From: Streptomyces sp. CB02056
GTDB taxonomy: Bacteria > Actinomycetota > Actinomycetes > Streptomycetales > Streptomycetaceae
Assembly (NCBI RefSeq): GCF_001905545.1
Contig: NZ_LIPD01000001.1
Coordinates: forward strand, 455,538 to 519,537
DNA length: 64,000 nucleotides
Reading direction: 5' to 3'
Shown here: positions 8,172-16,215 of the stretch, piece by piece
How the letters are laid out: each line of letters opens with the position of its first letter
How positions within the stretch are numbered: position 1 is the stretch's first letter
Translations under genes and position numbers: made by a program
The notes under the pieces: model-generated
Seen by the model: the letters and a program-made list of their open reading frames with translations, nothing else
Database searches by the model: none
What the model was told of the DNA's origin: nothing

Positions 8172-8933
8172 TCAGTGCGCCGTCCAGCCACCGTCGACGG
8201 GGAGGCTGGCGCCGGTGATGTAGGAGGAGGCGGGGGAGCAGAGCCAGAGGGCGAGCTGGGCGACCTCGTCGGGTTCGATGAGGCGCTTCACGGCGGTGCG
8301 GTCGAGCATGATCCGCTCGACCACCTCGTCCTCGGGGATGCCGTGGGCGAGCGCCTGGGCGGCGATCTGCTTCTCCACCAGGGGGGTCCGGACGTAGCCC
8401 GGGTTGACGCAGTTGCTGGTGACGCCGTACGGCGCGCCCTCCAGGGCGACGGTCTTGCTCAGGCCCTCCAGCGCGTGCTTCGCGGTGACGTACGCGGACT
8501 TGAACGCGCTGGCGCGCAGGCCGTGGACGGAGGAGATGTTGACGACCCGGCCCCACCCCTGCTCGTACATGTGCGGCAGGGTGCGGCGCAGGATGCGGAA
8601 AGGGGCCTCGACCATGACGCGCTGGATGAGGGTGAAGCGGTCGGGCGGGAACTCGTGCACGGGGGCGACGTGCTGGAGGCCCGCGTTGTTGACGACGATG
8701 TCGGCGTCGTCCGGGAGGGCGTCCACGGCCCCGGGGTCGGCGAGGTCGGTGACGATCGCGCGGCCGCCGATCCGCTCGGCGAGCTCCTCGGCCGGGCCGG
8801 CCGCGAGGTCGACGACGTAGACCCGGGCGCCGGCCCCGGCGAAGGCCTCGGCGCAGGCCCGGCCGATGCCCGAGGCGGCCCCGGTGACCATGGCCGTGCG
8901 CCCGGCGAGCGGGCGGGCAGTAGAGGTGTCCAT
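8172..8933 (-). CDS. bdhA: 3-hydroxybutyrate dehydrogenase (short-chain dehydrogenase)
   Basis: Interconverts 3-hydroxybutyrate and acetoacetate with NAD. It has 253 residues, typical for the family. The cofactor motif TGAASGIG lies at residues 17-24, NNAG in the middle (followed by LQHVAPVHEFP, typical of this subfamily), a catalytic Ser in NISSVHG, and Tyr-x3-Lys in SAYVTAKHALEG. The C-terminus has the conserved ITGASLPVDGGWTAH. The ATG at 8933 has no strong ribosome site. It probably works with the adjacent MHS permease and GAF/PucR regulator in uptake and oxidation of a hydroxy acid. A perfect palindrome lies 38 bp upstream. Confidence 0.88.
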   Translation of the reverse strand: MDTSTARPLAGRTAMVTGAASGIGRACAEAFAGAGARVYVVDLAAGPAEELAERIGGRAIVTDLADPGAVDALPDDADIVVNNAGLQHVAPVHEFPPDRFTLIQRVMVEAPFRILRRTLPHMYEQGWGRVVNISSVHGLRASAFKSAYVTAKHALEGLSKTVALEGAPYGVTSNCVNPGYVRTPLVEKQIAAQALAHGIPEDEVVERIMLDRTAVKRLIEPDEVAQLALWLCSPASSYITGASLPVDGGWTAH

Positions 8934-8970
8934 GGCCCAGAACGGTAGGAATCCGGCGGCCCCGCTCCCA

Positions 8971-9018
8971 TGTGGCGGACCGCCACAGCATCCCGCCAGG
9001 TTGTGGCGTCGTCCGCCA
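8971..9018. promoter_or_regulatory. Operator-like TGTGGCGG palindromes upstream of bdhA
   Basis: TGTGGCGG-A-CCGCCACA (8971-8987) is a perfect palindrome with 8-bp arms. A second, imperfect copy follows (TGTGGCG at 9002-9008, CCGCCA at 9013-9018). The same half-site, CGCCACAA (TTGTGGCG on the minus strand), lies at 8054-8061 ahead of the permease gene. This suits a dimeric repressor or activator shared by both genes. The rest of the 8934-9301 gap, which also holds the promoter of the divergent regulator gene, shows nothing else I recognise. Confidence 0.6.
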
Positions 9019-9301
9019 TGACGGCGACCCGCGGCCCGAACGGCGGATCGACCCTCGGAGAGGCCCTCGGAGAGGCCCCCGGAACCACCGACGGTTCGGC
9101 TACGGAAGACCAAACCCCTCCCGGCTCCGCTTCCCCACAATGGGCGCGGTTGCTTCACCCGTTCGGTGGATTGCTCGGTCAGATCCACCCATAGCGCCCG
9201 AATGCTCGCTACATTCACGCCGATTCCCGACAGGGGGCGCCGCCCCAGGCCGCCGAAGTGCTGGTGAGGCCCGGTGCGACGTCCGAGAGGTGTTGACAGA
9301 C

Positions 9302-11224
9302 ATGCCCCAACGGCCTGCAACCGACAGCCCGGCGTACGGACCGCTCGACCCGCTCGGCCAGCACCGAGGTCCGGTCGGCCGGACCCTTCCGGACGCCCCC
9401 GACGCCCTGACCGCCGACGCCATGACCGCCGACACGCTGACGGCCGACGCCCTGACCGCCGACGCGTCGACCACCGACACGTTGACCGCCGACGCCCCGG
9501 ACGCCGACGACCTGCGGCTGCCGGTGCAGGCCACACCCGACCGGCACGAGAACCCCGTCGCGCCCGCCCCGGCCCGCGGCGCCGGCCACTCCGGCCCGGC
9601 CCCGCAGAACGGCCAGCTCGCGGCGCTGATCGAGGAGGCCGGCTTCTCGCACGCGGGCCTGGCCCGCCGGGTCGACCAGCTCGGCCTGGAGCACGGCCTC
9701 GACCTGCGCTACGACAAGACCTCGGTCACCCGCTGGCTGCGCGGCCAGCAGCCGCGCGGGGCCACCCCGGCGCTGATCGCCGAGGTCTTCACCCGCCGGC
9801 TCGGCCGCCGCCTCACCGCCCAGGACCTCGGCCTGGACGCCTGCGCCCCGGTCTACGCGGGCCTGGAGTTCGCCGAGACGCCGCAGGAGGCGGTGGACAT
9901 CGTGGCGAGCATGTGGCGCAAGGACAACGGCCCGCAGTCCGAGCTGCGCCGGATCGCCTTCACCCCGGCCGGCCTGGTCGTCCCCAGCCGGGACTGGCTG
10001 ATCGGCCGCACCGACGAGCGGGTCGCCCGGGACGGCTCCACCCTGGCCCGGCCGGACACCGCCACCGGTCCACCCTCCGGCAGCGCCACCTCCGCGGCCA
10101 TCACCGGCGCCCCGGCGCCGGGTGCGCCCGGCGCGTCCCCCGGGAGCCCGTTGCGCGGCCCGGCCCCCGGCGTCCCCGGGGCCCCCACCGCGCGCAGCAC
10201 CGCCGGGACGACCGGCACCGCCCCCACCATCGGCCGGGTGCCGATCCAGAGCCGCCGGCCGCCGGTCGCCGTCGAGCCGCCGTACACCGACCCGGCCCGC
10301 GAGTCCCGCCCCACCCTGCGGGTCGGCCGCGGCGACATCGCCGCCATCCGCGCCGTCGGCGACCTCTTCCGCGCGCTCGACCACGCCTACGGCGGCGGCC
10401 ACGCCCGCCAGGCGCTGGTCCGCTACCTGGAGAGCGAGGCCGAGCCGATGCTGCGCGGCCGCTACGGCGAGCAGATCGGCCGGGCCCTGTTCGGCGCCGT
10501 CGCCGACCTCACCAGGCTGGCCGGCTGGACGTCCTTCGACATCGCCGCGCACGGCCTCGCCCAGCGCTACTTCGTCCAGGCGCTGCGCCTCTCCCAGGCC
10601 GCCGGGGACCGCGCGCTCGGCGGCTACGTGCTGGTGACGATGAGCCAGCAGGCCGTCCACCTCGGCCACGGCCGGGAGGCGGTCCAGCTCGCCAGGGTCG
10701 CCCAACAGGGCGTGGGCACCGCCGTGCCGCCGGTCGTCCAGTCGCTGATGCACGCCGCCGAGGCGCGCGGGCACGGCCTGCTGGGCGACGTCCGGTCCTG
10801 CACCACCGCCCTGGTGCGCGCCGAGCGCGCCCTGGCGGCGGCCCGGACGGGCGACGAACTGCCCTCCTGGGCGCGGTACTTCGACGAGGCCCAGCTCTCC
10901 GACGAGTTCGCCCACTGCTACCGCGACCTCCAGCAGTGGCGGACGGCCGCGCAGCACGCCGAGAAGTCGCTGCGGCTGCGCTCGCCCGCCTACGCCCGCA
11001 GCCGGATCTTCTGCCGCCTGGTGCTGGCCACGGCCCGGCTCGGCATGGGGGACCTCGACGAGGCGTGCACCATGGCCACCGACGCGCTGCGGGCGGCGGG
11101 GGAGATGCGCTCGGCCCGCTCGCTGGAGTACGTCCGGGACTTCCACCGCCGCCTCACCCCCTACCGCGGCAGCCCGGTGGCCCGCGCCTTCGAGGAAACG
11201 GCCCGGCAGGCGGGAGTGATCTGA
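9302..11224 (+). CDS. NsdA-like large transcriptional regulator with helical-repeat C-terminus
   Basis: A 640-residue protein. After a low-complexity N-terminus comes a DNA-binding-like region (about residues 105-180) with LRYDKTSVTRWLRGQQPRG, characteristic of the streptomycete NsdA-type regulators of development and antibiotic synthesis. A conserved FTPAGLVVPSRDWLIGR follows, then a proline/alanine linker (about 245-330), then an all-helical TPR-like C-terminal half ending near FEETARQAG. The ATG at 9302 has GAGAGG about 11 nt upstream. It stands alone, divergent from bdhA. The family link is from motif memory; the target genes are unknown. Confidence 0.75.
   Translation: MPQRPATDSPAYGPLDPLGQHRGPVGRTLPDAPDALTADAMTADTLTADALTADASTTDTLTADAPDADDLRLPVQATPDRHENPVAPAPARGAGHSGPAPQNGQLAALIEEAGFSHAGLARRVDQLGLEHGLDLRYDKTSVTRWLRGQQPRGATPALIAEVFTRRLGRRLTAQDLGLDACAPVYAGLEFAETPQEAVDIVASMWRKDNGPQSELRRIAFTPAGLVVPSRDWLIGRTDERVARDGSTLARPDTATGPPSGSATSAAITGAPAPGAPGASPGSPLRGPAPGVPGAPTARSTAGTTGTAPTIGRVPIQSRRPPVAVEPPYTDPARESRPTLRVGRGDIAAIRAVGDLFRALDHAYGGGHARQALVRYLESEAEPMLRGRYGEQIGRALFGAVADLTRLAGWTSFDIAAHGLAQRYFVQALRLSQAAGDRALGGYVLVTMSQQAVHLGHGREAVQLARVAQQGVGTAVPPVVQSLMHAAEARGHGLLGDVRSCTTALVRAERALAAARTGDELPSWARYFDEAQLSDEFAHCYRDLQQWRTAAQHAEKSLRLRSPAYARSRIFCRLVLATARLGMGDLDEACTMATDALRAAGEMRSARSLEYVRDFHRRLTPYRGSPVARAFEETARQAGVI
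9407..9496 (+). repeat. 15-bp coding repeat, six units, giving (L/M/S)-T-x-D-(A/T) pentapeptides
   Basis: Residues 36-65 of the NsdA-like regulator are six consecutive pentapeptides of the form LTADA, with DNA units such as CTGACCGCCGACGC plus one base. The tract is acidic and threonine-rich, precedes the DNA-binding region, and could vary in copy number by slippage. Confidence 0.85.
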
Positions 11225-11295
11225 GCGCGGAGGTGAACTGACCGGCGGAGTGCGTGGGGACGGGCCTCACGCACCCGGCGTACGGAGGCCCGGGC

Positions 11296-12522
11296 CTACC
11301 AGCTCTCGGCCCGGACCCTCGGCTGATCCGCGTCGGCCGCCACCGGCGGCCGCGCGCCGCCGCGCACCCGATGCGCCGCCAGCGGGAACACCAGCACCGA
11401 CAGCATCCCGGCGCCGACCAGCGCCGCCGCGGTGGAGGACGGCAGGTGCCCGGCGTCCACCTCGATGGTGGTGATCACCACGACCAGCGGCAGCGCCGTC
11501 GCCCCGTACAGCGCGAGCGCCGCGCGGTCGCGCAGGCCGAGCCCGGCCGGGGCGAGCAGCGCGGCGGGCAGCCCGCGCACGGCCAGGAAGAGCAGCAGGA
11601 ACACCGGGACCAGCAGCAGCGTGCCCGGGTCGTCCAGCAGGGCGTCCAGGTCGAAGTTCATCCCGCTGACCACGAAGAACACCGGCACCAGGAAGCCGAA
11701 GCCGATGCCCTCCAGCTTGGCCTCGATCACCTCCTCCTCGGCCTGCCGGACGCCGGCCAGCAGCAGCCGGGAGACGATCCCGGCGACGAAGGCCCCGAGC
11801 AGCATGTCGAGGTCCAGCCAGAGCGCGGCGGCGACCATGGCGGCCAGCACCAGGATCACCGCGCGGATCGCGAACTGACCGGAGGTGCGCAGGGTCCGTT
11901 CGATCAGCCGGGTGGCCCAGGTCGGGCGAGGCCGGCGCGCGCCGAACACGGCGAGCGCGGTGATCACCGCGAAGGCCCCGAGGATGACCGCCGTGCGGGC
12001 CGGGGAGTTGCCGCTGAGCAGGGCGGCGATCGCGATGATCGGTCCGAACTCGCCGACCGCCCCGGTGGCCATCACCAGGGAGCCGAAGGGCGTGGGCAGT
12101 TCACCGGAGTCGCGGAGGATCGGCAGGATGGTGCCGAGCGCCGTGGTGGTGAGCACCAGCCCGGCGAAGGCGCCGTCCAGCGGGTCCCGGTTGACCAGCG
12201 CGCCCACGCCGAGCCCGACGGCCACCGAGACCAGCCACGCGGTGCCCGCCCGTTTCAGCGGGCCGCCGCGCAGCTTGGCGAAGTCGATCTCGTAGCCGGC
12301 CAGGAACATCAGCATGGCCAGGCCGAACTGGGAGAGCGCGTCGACCAGGCCGTCGACGTGCGCCCAGCCCAGGACGTCCGGGCCGATCAGGACGCCGAGC
12401 ACGATCTCGAACACGACGGTCGGGACGGCGATCCACCGCAGCAGCCGGTCGGCGAGCAGCGGGGCGGCCACGGCTGCGGCGGGGATCAGGATCAGGGTCA
12501 GCGGCTGGGCGGCGGCGCTCAC
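11296..12522 (-). CDS. Cation:proton antiporter (CPA2/KefB-like)
   Basis: A 408-residue polytopic membrane protein with about 12 hydrophobic segments. Family features include VPTVVFEIVLGVLIGP at the start, the LMFLAGYEIDFAKL segment, TTALGTILPILRDSG and a C-terminal repeat half. It exchanges Na+ or K+ for protons across the membrane. There is no cytoplasmic TrkA/RCK domain. The GTG at 12522 begins right before the first membrane segment; an earlier in-frame ATG (12591) would add a cysteine-rich, unlikely leader. The ribosome site is weak at either start. It is convergent with the NsdA-like gene, with only 71 bp between them. Confidence 0.88.
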   Translation of the reverse strand: MSAAAQPLTLILIPAAAVAAPLLADRLLRWIAVPTVVFEIVLGVLIGPDVLGWAHVDGLVDALSQFGLAMLMFLAGYEIDFAKLRGGPLKRAGTAWLVSVAVGLGVGALVNRDPLDGAFAGLVLTTTALGTILPILRDSGELPTPFGSLVMATGAVGEFGPIIAIAALLSGNSPARTAVILGAFAVITALAVFGARRPRPTWATRLIERTLRTSGQFAIRAVILVLAAMVAAALWLDLDMLLGAFVAGIVSRLLLAGVRQAEEEVIEAKLEGIGFGFLVPVFFVVSGMNFDLDALLDDPGTLLLVPVFLLLFLAVRGLPAALLAPAGLGLRDRAALALYGATALPLVVVITTIEVDAGHLPSSTAAALVGAGMLSVLVFPLAAHRVRGGARPPVAADADQPRVRAESW

Positions 12523-12716
12523 CGCGCAACCGGCCGAACGGTCGAAACCATCCGATGAACGGTCAGAGCAGGCACCCCGGCATCCTGGCACGCCGTCGGT
12601 CTGTCACCCCGGCAGACCGCTGGTGTGTCCCGGTGCCCCGATGCGCTCCGGCGGTGGCAACGGCCGCCCCTGCCGCCCCGCCGCTCGGACCGCCCCGACG
12701 GCCACCCGTGCCGCCG

Positions 12717-14048
12717 TCAGGCCGCCGCCTCCGCCTCCCGGGCGTCCGCCGGGACGCCGAGGTCGCCCAGGACCGCCTGCGCCGCCCGCCGCCCGGAGAC
12801 CAGCGCGCCCTGCACGGTGCTGGTGTCCCGGTGGTCCCCGGCGACGTACAGCCCGGCCAGCAGCCGCACCGGGCGGCGGGGGTTGTGCGGCGGCGGCATC
12901 GCGGGCAGCGCGTCCGGGACGTGCCGTACGCCGAGGAACTGCCAGCCCGAGGTCGGGACGTCGTACAGCTCGGTCAGCCGGGCCCGGACGGCCGGCTCCA
13001 GCCCGGCCGGGCCGCCCACGTCGAAGGCGCGCCGCCCGAGCACGGTGGTGGCGATCAGCGCCTGGCCGGCCGGGGCGTAGGACGGGTGCAGCTCGCTGAG
13101 CACCAGCGAGTGCGAGACCAGTGGCGGGTGCCCGTTCGGCCGGTCGCCGTCGAGCAGCAGGACGGCCTCGCCCAGCGGGGCGGTGTCGGCCGCGTGGTAG
13201 AAGGTCGTGACGGGGTGGAAGTCCGGCAGCCGCAGCCCGGGCAGCAGTCCGGTGGCGGAGCGGGCGTCGGTGGCGACGATGACGGCCTGGGCGCCGATCC
13301 GCCCGTGCGCGAGGGTCTCGACGCCGTCCGCGGCGATCGAGGTGACCTGCACCCGGGTGCGGACGGTTCCGGCGGGCAGGGCGGCGGCCAGCTGGGCCGG
13401 TACCGCCGCGATCCCGCCGGCGGGCAGACAGAGCCGCCCGCGCGCGTACGAGCGCAGCACCAGGTCGGCGATCCGGCTGCTGGTGCCGAGGGCCGGATCG
13501 GAGAGCAGCGCGCTGAGCAGCGGGCGCAGGAAGCCGTCCACGGTGCGCTGGGCGAGGCCGTGGCCGGCCAGTGCGCGGGCGGCGGTGGTCTCCGGGCGGG
13601 CCTGGAGCCGGCCGACCGGGGTGGTGGCGAGCCGGCCGAGCCGGCCGGCCAGCCGGGCCTTGTCCAGCGGGCTGCCGAGCGGGGCCCGGGCGGCGGCCTG
13701 CCGGGCGACGGCGAGCTGGGGGTCCCCGGCGCGGTACCGGCGGCCGGCGCTGTGCACCAGCACGCCGGGCGCGAGCGGGCGCAGGTCGAGGCGGTCGAGG
13801 TCGAGCGTGCGGCGCAGCTCGGGGAAGGCGGTGTTCAGCAGGTGACTGCCGTCGTCGAGCCGGAATCCGTCCTGTTCGCGGGTGGCCATCCGGCCGCCGA
13901 TCCGGTCGGTGGTCTCCAGGACCTGGACGTCGAGGCCGTGGCCGGTGAGCGCGCGGGCGGCGGCCAGGCCCGCGAGTCCGGCGCCGACCACGACGACGTC
14001 CGGGTCGGACGGCCGGCGGGCGCGGCGGGTGAAGTCGTACGTGGGCAC
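12717..14048 (-). CDS. FAD-dependent amine oxidase/phytoene desaturase-like oxidoreductase
   Basis: A 443-residue NAD(P)-binding Rossmann-like flavoprotein. The dinucleotide motif VVVVGAGLAGLAAARAL lies at residues 18-34, followed by LETTDRIGGRMAT (the ribose-binding glutamate and GG-R-x6 signature). The C-terminal FAD-closing motif is LYVAGDHRDTSTVQGALVSGRRAA. The family covers amine oxidases, protoporphyrinogen oxidases and carotenoid desaturases; the substrate cannot be decided. The GTG at 14048 has GGGAGGGAG just upstream. It precedes the TIGR01777 epimerase on the same strand, but about 530 bp and a repeat tract separate them. Confidence 0.85.
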   Translation of the reverse strand: MPTYDFTRRARRPSDPDVVVVGAGLAGLAAARALTGHGLDVQVLETTDRIGGRMATREQDGFRLDDGSHLLNTAFPELRRTLDLDRLDLRPLAPGVLVHSAGRRYRAGDPQLAVARQAAARAPLGSPLDKARLAGRLGRLATTPVGRLQARPETTAARALAGHGLAQRTVDGFLRPLLSALLSDPALGTSSRIADLVLRSYARGRLCLPAGGIAAVPAQLAAALPAGTVRTRVQVTSIAADGVETLAHGRIGAQAVIVATDARSATGLLPGLRLPDFHPVTTFYHAADTAPLGEAVLLLDGDRPNGHPPLVSHSLVLSELHPSYAPAGQALIATTVLGRRAFDVGGPAGLEPAVRARLTELYDVPTSGWQFLGVRHVPDALPAMPPPHNPRRPVRLLAGLYVAGDHRDTSTVQGALVSGRRAAQAVLGDLGVPADAREAEAAA

Positions 14049-14404
14049 TGGGGTGCTCCCTCCCTGGTCCCGGGGCTCCGGCCGACGCAGGCAGCGGGGT
14101 GCCGGGACACGGTCCGTGGAGGGTGATGCCCAGTCAGTACGAGCATCAGACAAGCGCATCGGGCCGGATCCGAGGGCCGGGGAGGGTTGTGCGGCACCGG
14201 GCGGGGGCGCGGTCACGGACAGTGCGCCGTGGTGGCCGGGTTCGGGGGTCGGCGGGAGCGTACGGTCACCGGGGGCGTGCGACGCGCCCACCATGTGCTC
14301 CCGTGCGCCCCCTCCTCGGGCCCCCTCGGGCCGGGCCCGGCATATGCCGCTGGCCAGGGTGGATGCCGCAGTCGGAGTACGCACGGCTCCGCACGCCCCG
14401 CGCG

Positions 14405-14598
14405 CACACCCACGCGTCACATGCCCGCGCGCGCACCCATCCGTCACACCGCCGCGCGCACGCCCAGGCGTCGCGCCCCCGCGCGCACGCCCACCGATCA
14501 CATCGCCGCGAGCACCGCCGCACGCACGCCGGCCCGTCACATCGCCGCGAGCACCGCCACACGCACGCCGGCCCGTCACATCGCCGCGAGCACCGCCG
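14405..14598. repeat. Two-tier tandem repeat overlapping the 3' end of the epimerase gene
   Basis: Four degenerate 27-bp units (14405-14431, 14432-14458, 14459-14485, 14486-14512) run into 39-bp units: two nearly identical full copies at 14521-14559 and 14560-14598 that differ at the last base. The second 39-bp unit contains the last eight codons and the stop of the epimerase gene (minus strand), so the gene end is copied into the spacer. The rest of the 14049-14575 gap is the presumed promoter region of the oxidoreductase and shows no gene. Confidence 0.9.
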
Positions 14599-15481
14599 AG
14601 TACACGTCCGGGTGGGTGAAGCGGAAGCCCGCGTCCAGCAGCCGCCGCGGCACCACCCGGTGGCTGCCGACCACCTCGACCGCCAGCTCGCCCAGCACCG
14701 CCTTGAGCACCGCCTCCGGCACCGGGAACGGCGTCGGCCGCCGCAGCGCCCGCCCGAGCGCGGTGGTCAGCTCGGCGTTGGTCGCCGGGTTCGGCGCGGT
14801 GAGGTTGAAGGCGCCGGAGAGGCCGTCGTGGTCGATCAGGAACCGCAGCGCGGCCACCTCGTCGTGCAGCGAGATGAAGCTCCAGTACTGCCGCCCGTTG
14901 CCGAGCCGCCCGCCGAGGCCCAGCTTGAACAGCGGGAAGAGCCGTCCGCCCGCCCCGCCGGCCGCGGACAGCACCATCCCGGTGCGGGGGTGGACGACCC
15001 GGATCCCGGCCCGTTCGGCCGGCCTGGCGGCGTCCTCCCACTCCCGGCAGACCTCGGCCAGGAAGTCGTCCCCGGCGGGGGAGTCCTCGTCGATCACCCG
15101 GTCGCCGGTCTGTCCGTACCAGCCGACCGCGGAGGCGCTCACCAGGACCTGCGGCGGCTCCTTGAGCGCGGCCAGGGCGACGGCCAGCGTCTCGGTGCCG
15201 TACGCCCGGCTCTCCCGGATCTCCCGCTTGTAGGAGTCCGTCCAGCGGCGGTCGCCGACCCCGGCGCCGGCCAGGTGCACCACGGCCTGGACCCCGGTCA
15301 GCCCGTCCCGCTCGACCTCGCCGAGCAGCGGGTTCCAGCCGATCGCCGTGCTGCCGTCCGGCCGGGGGCCGGTCTTCGAGCGGTGCCGGACCAGCCGGAC
15401 CACCTCGTGGCCGTCCGCCAGCAGGGAGCGGACGAGCGCCGAACCGATCAAACCCGTGGAACCCGTGACAGCGATGCGCAT
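14576..15481 (-). CDS. TIGR01777 family NAD-dependent epimerase/dehydratase-like protein
   Basis: A 301-residue protein of the extended SDR fold. The N-terminal cofactor motif is VTGSTGLIGSAL (residues 5-16), then HLAGAGVGDRRWTDSYKREI, SASAVGWYGQTGD, and FNLTAPNPATNAELT. A C-terminal DUF1731 segment contains PRRLLDAGFRFTHPD. This set of motifs is typical of the YfcH/SulA-like TIGR01777 family, whose reaction is not known. The ATG is at 15481. The final codons lie inside a 39-bp tandem repeat, so the exact C-terminus (VYSAVLAAM) could vary between strains. It is divergent from the acetyltransferase gene that begins 77 bp away. Confidence 0.92.
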   Translation of the reverse strand: MRIAVTGSTGLIGSALVRSLLADGHEVVRLVRHRSKTGPRPDGSTAIGWNPLLGEVERDGLTGVQAVVHLAGAGVGDRRWTDSYKREIRESRAYGTETLAVALAALKEPPQVLVSASAVGWYGQTGDRVIDEDSPAGDDFLAEVCREWEDAARPAERAGIRVVHPRTGMVLSAAGGAGGRLFPLFKLGLGGRLGNGRQYWSFISLHDEVAALRFLIDHDGLSGAFNLTAPNPATNAELTTALGRALRRPTPFPVPEAVLKAVLGELAVEVVGSHRVVPRRLLDAGFRFTHPDVYSAVLAAM

Positions 15482-15557
15482 GCGCCCATCCTCGCAGCTC
15501 CCGCCCGCTCCCGCGGTGTTCCCGACCGCCCGTCACCTTCGCATGCGTCCCGTTAGC

Positions 15558-16064
15558 ATGACGCGCATGCCTGACGACGATCTGATCATCCGTACGGCTC
15601 GGAGCGAGGACGAGCGCGAACTCGCCGTCCTCAACCATGCCGCCTGGTCCGTCCTGTCCGACGTCTCCCCGCGACCGCCCGTCGAGGACCCGGTCTTCGA
15701 CGAGCGGCACCCGGCCGAGCAGTACCTGCTGGCCGTGCTGGACGGCCGGATCGTCGGCTACGTCCGTCAGGTCCCGGCCACCCCGCTGGCGAGCAACCGG
15801 CACGTCCGGCAGATCCAGGGCCTGGCCGTCGACGACACCGTCCGCGGCCGGGGCATCGGCCGCCGGCTGGTCGAGGCGGCCTGCGCGGCGGCCCGGGCCG
15901 AAGGCGCCCGCAAGCTGACCCTGCGGGTGCTCGGCTGGAACGCCCCGGCCCGTCGGCTCTACGAGAGCTGCGGCTTCGTCGTCGAGGGCTCGCTGGCCGA
16001 GGAGTTCCTCATCGACGGCCGGTACGTGGACGACGTCTGGATGGCCCGCCGCCTGGCCGACTGA
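15558..16064 (+). CDS. GNAT family N-acetyltransferase
   Basis: A 168-residue single-domain acetyl-CoA-dependent acyltransferase. The acetyl-CoA loop is in VRGRGIGRRLVEAACAAAR, preceded by the beta-4 strand QIQGLAVDDT and followed by LRVLGWNAPARRLYESCGF, as in RimI/YhhY-like members. The ATG at 15558 (MTRMPDDD) and one at 15567 (MPDDD) are both possible; neither has a clear ribosome site, so it may be translated from a leaderless or near-leaderless RNA. The substrate is unknown. Confidence 0.9.
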   Translation: MTRMPDDDLIIRTARSEDERELAVLNHAAWSVLSDVSPRPPVEDPVFDERHPAEQYLLAVLDGRIVGYVRQVPATPLASNRHVRQIQGLAVDDTVRGRGIGRRLVEAACAAARAEGARKLTLRVLGWNAPARRLYESCGFVVEGSLAEEFLIDGRYVDDVWMARRLAD

Positions 16065-16215
16065 GCCCCGGACGGCACCCCGCCGAGCCCGCCCGGGCCC
16101 GCGCCGAAGATCCGAACAGGCTTGCCGCGGGCGGATGTTCGGCGTTCCGGGCCGGTGCCGAGTCGTGACGGTTCCGCGCTGTCTGGACCGCCGCCGCGCC
16201 GGGTACCGTACGCCC

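Noticed and set aside
14405..14598. Repeats that could suggest a CRISPR array.
   Set aside because: The units are contiguous with no spacers, differ in length (27 and 39 bp) and overlap a coding end; no cas genes are present.
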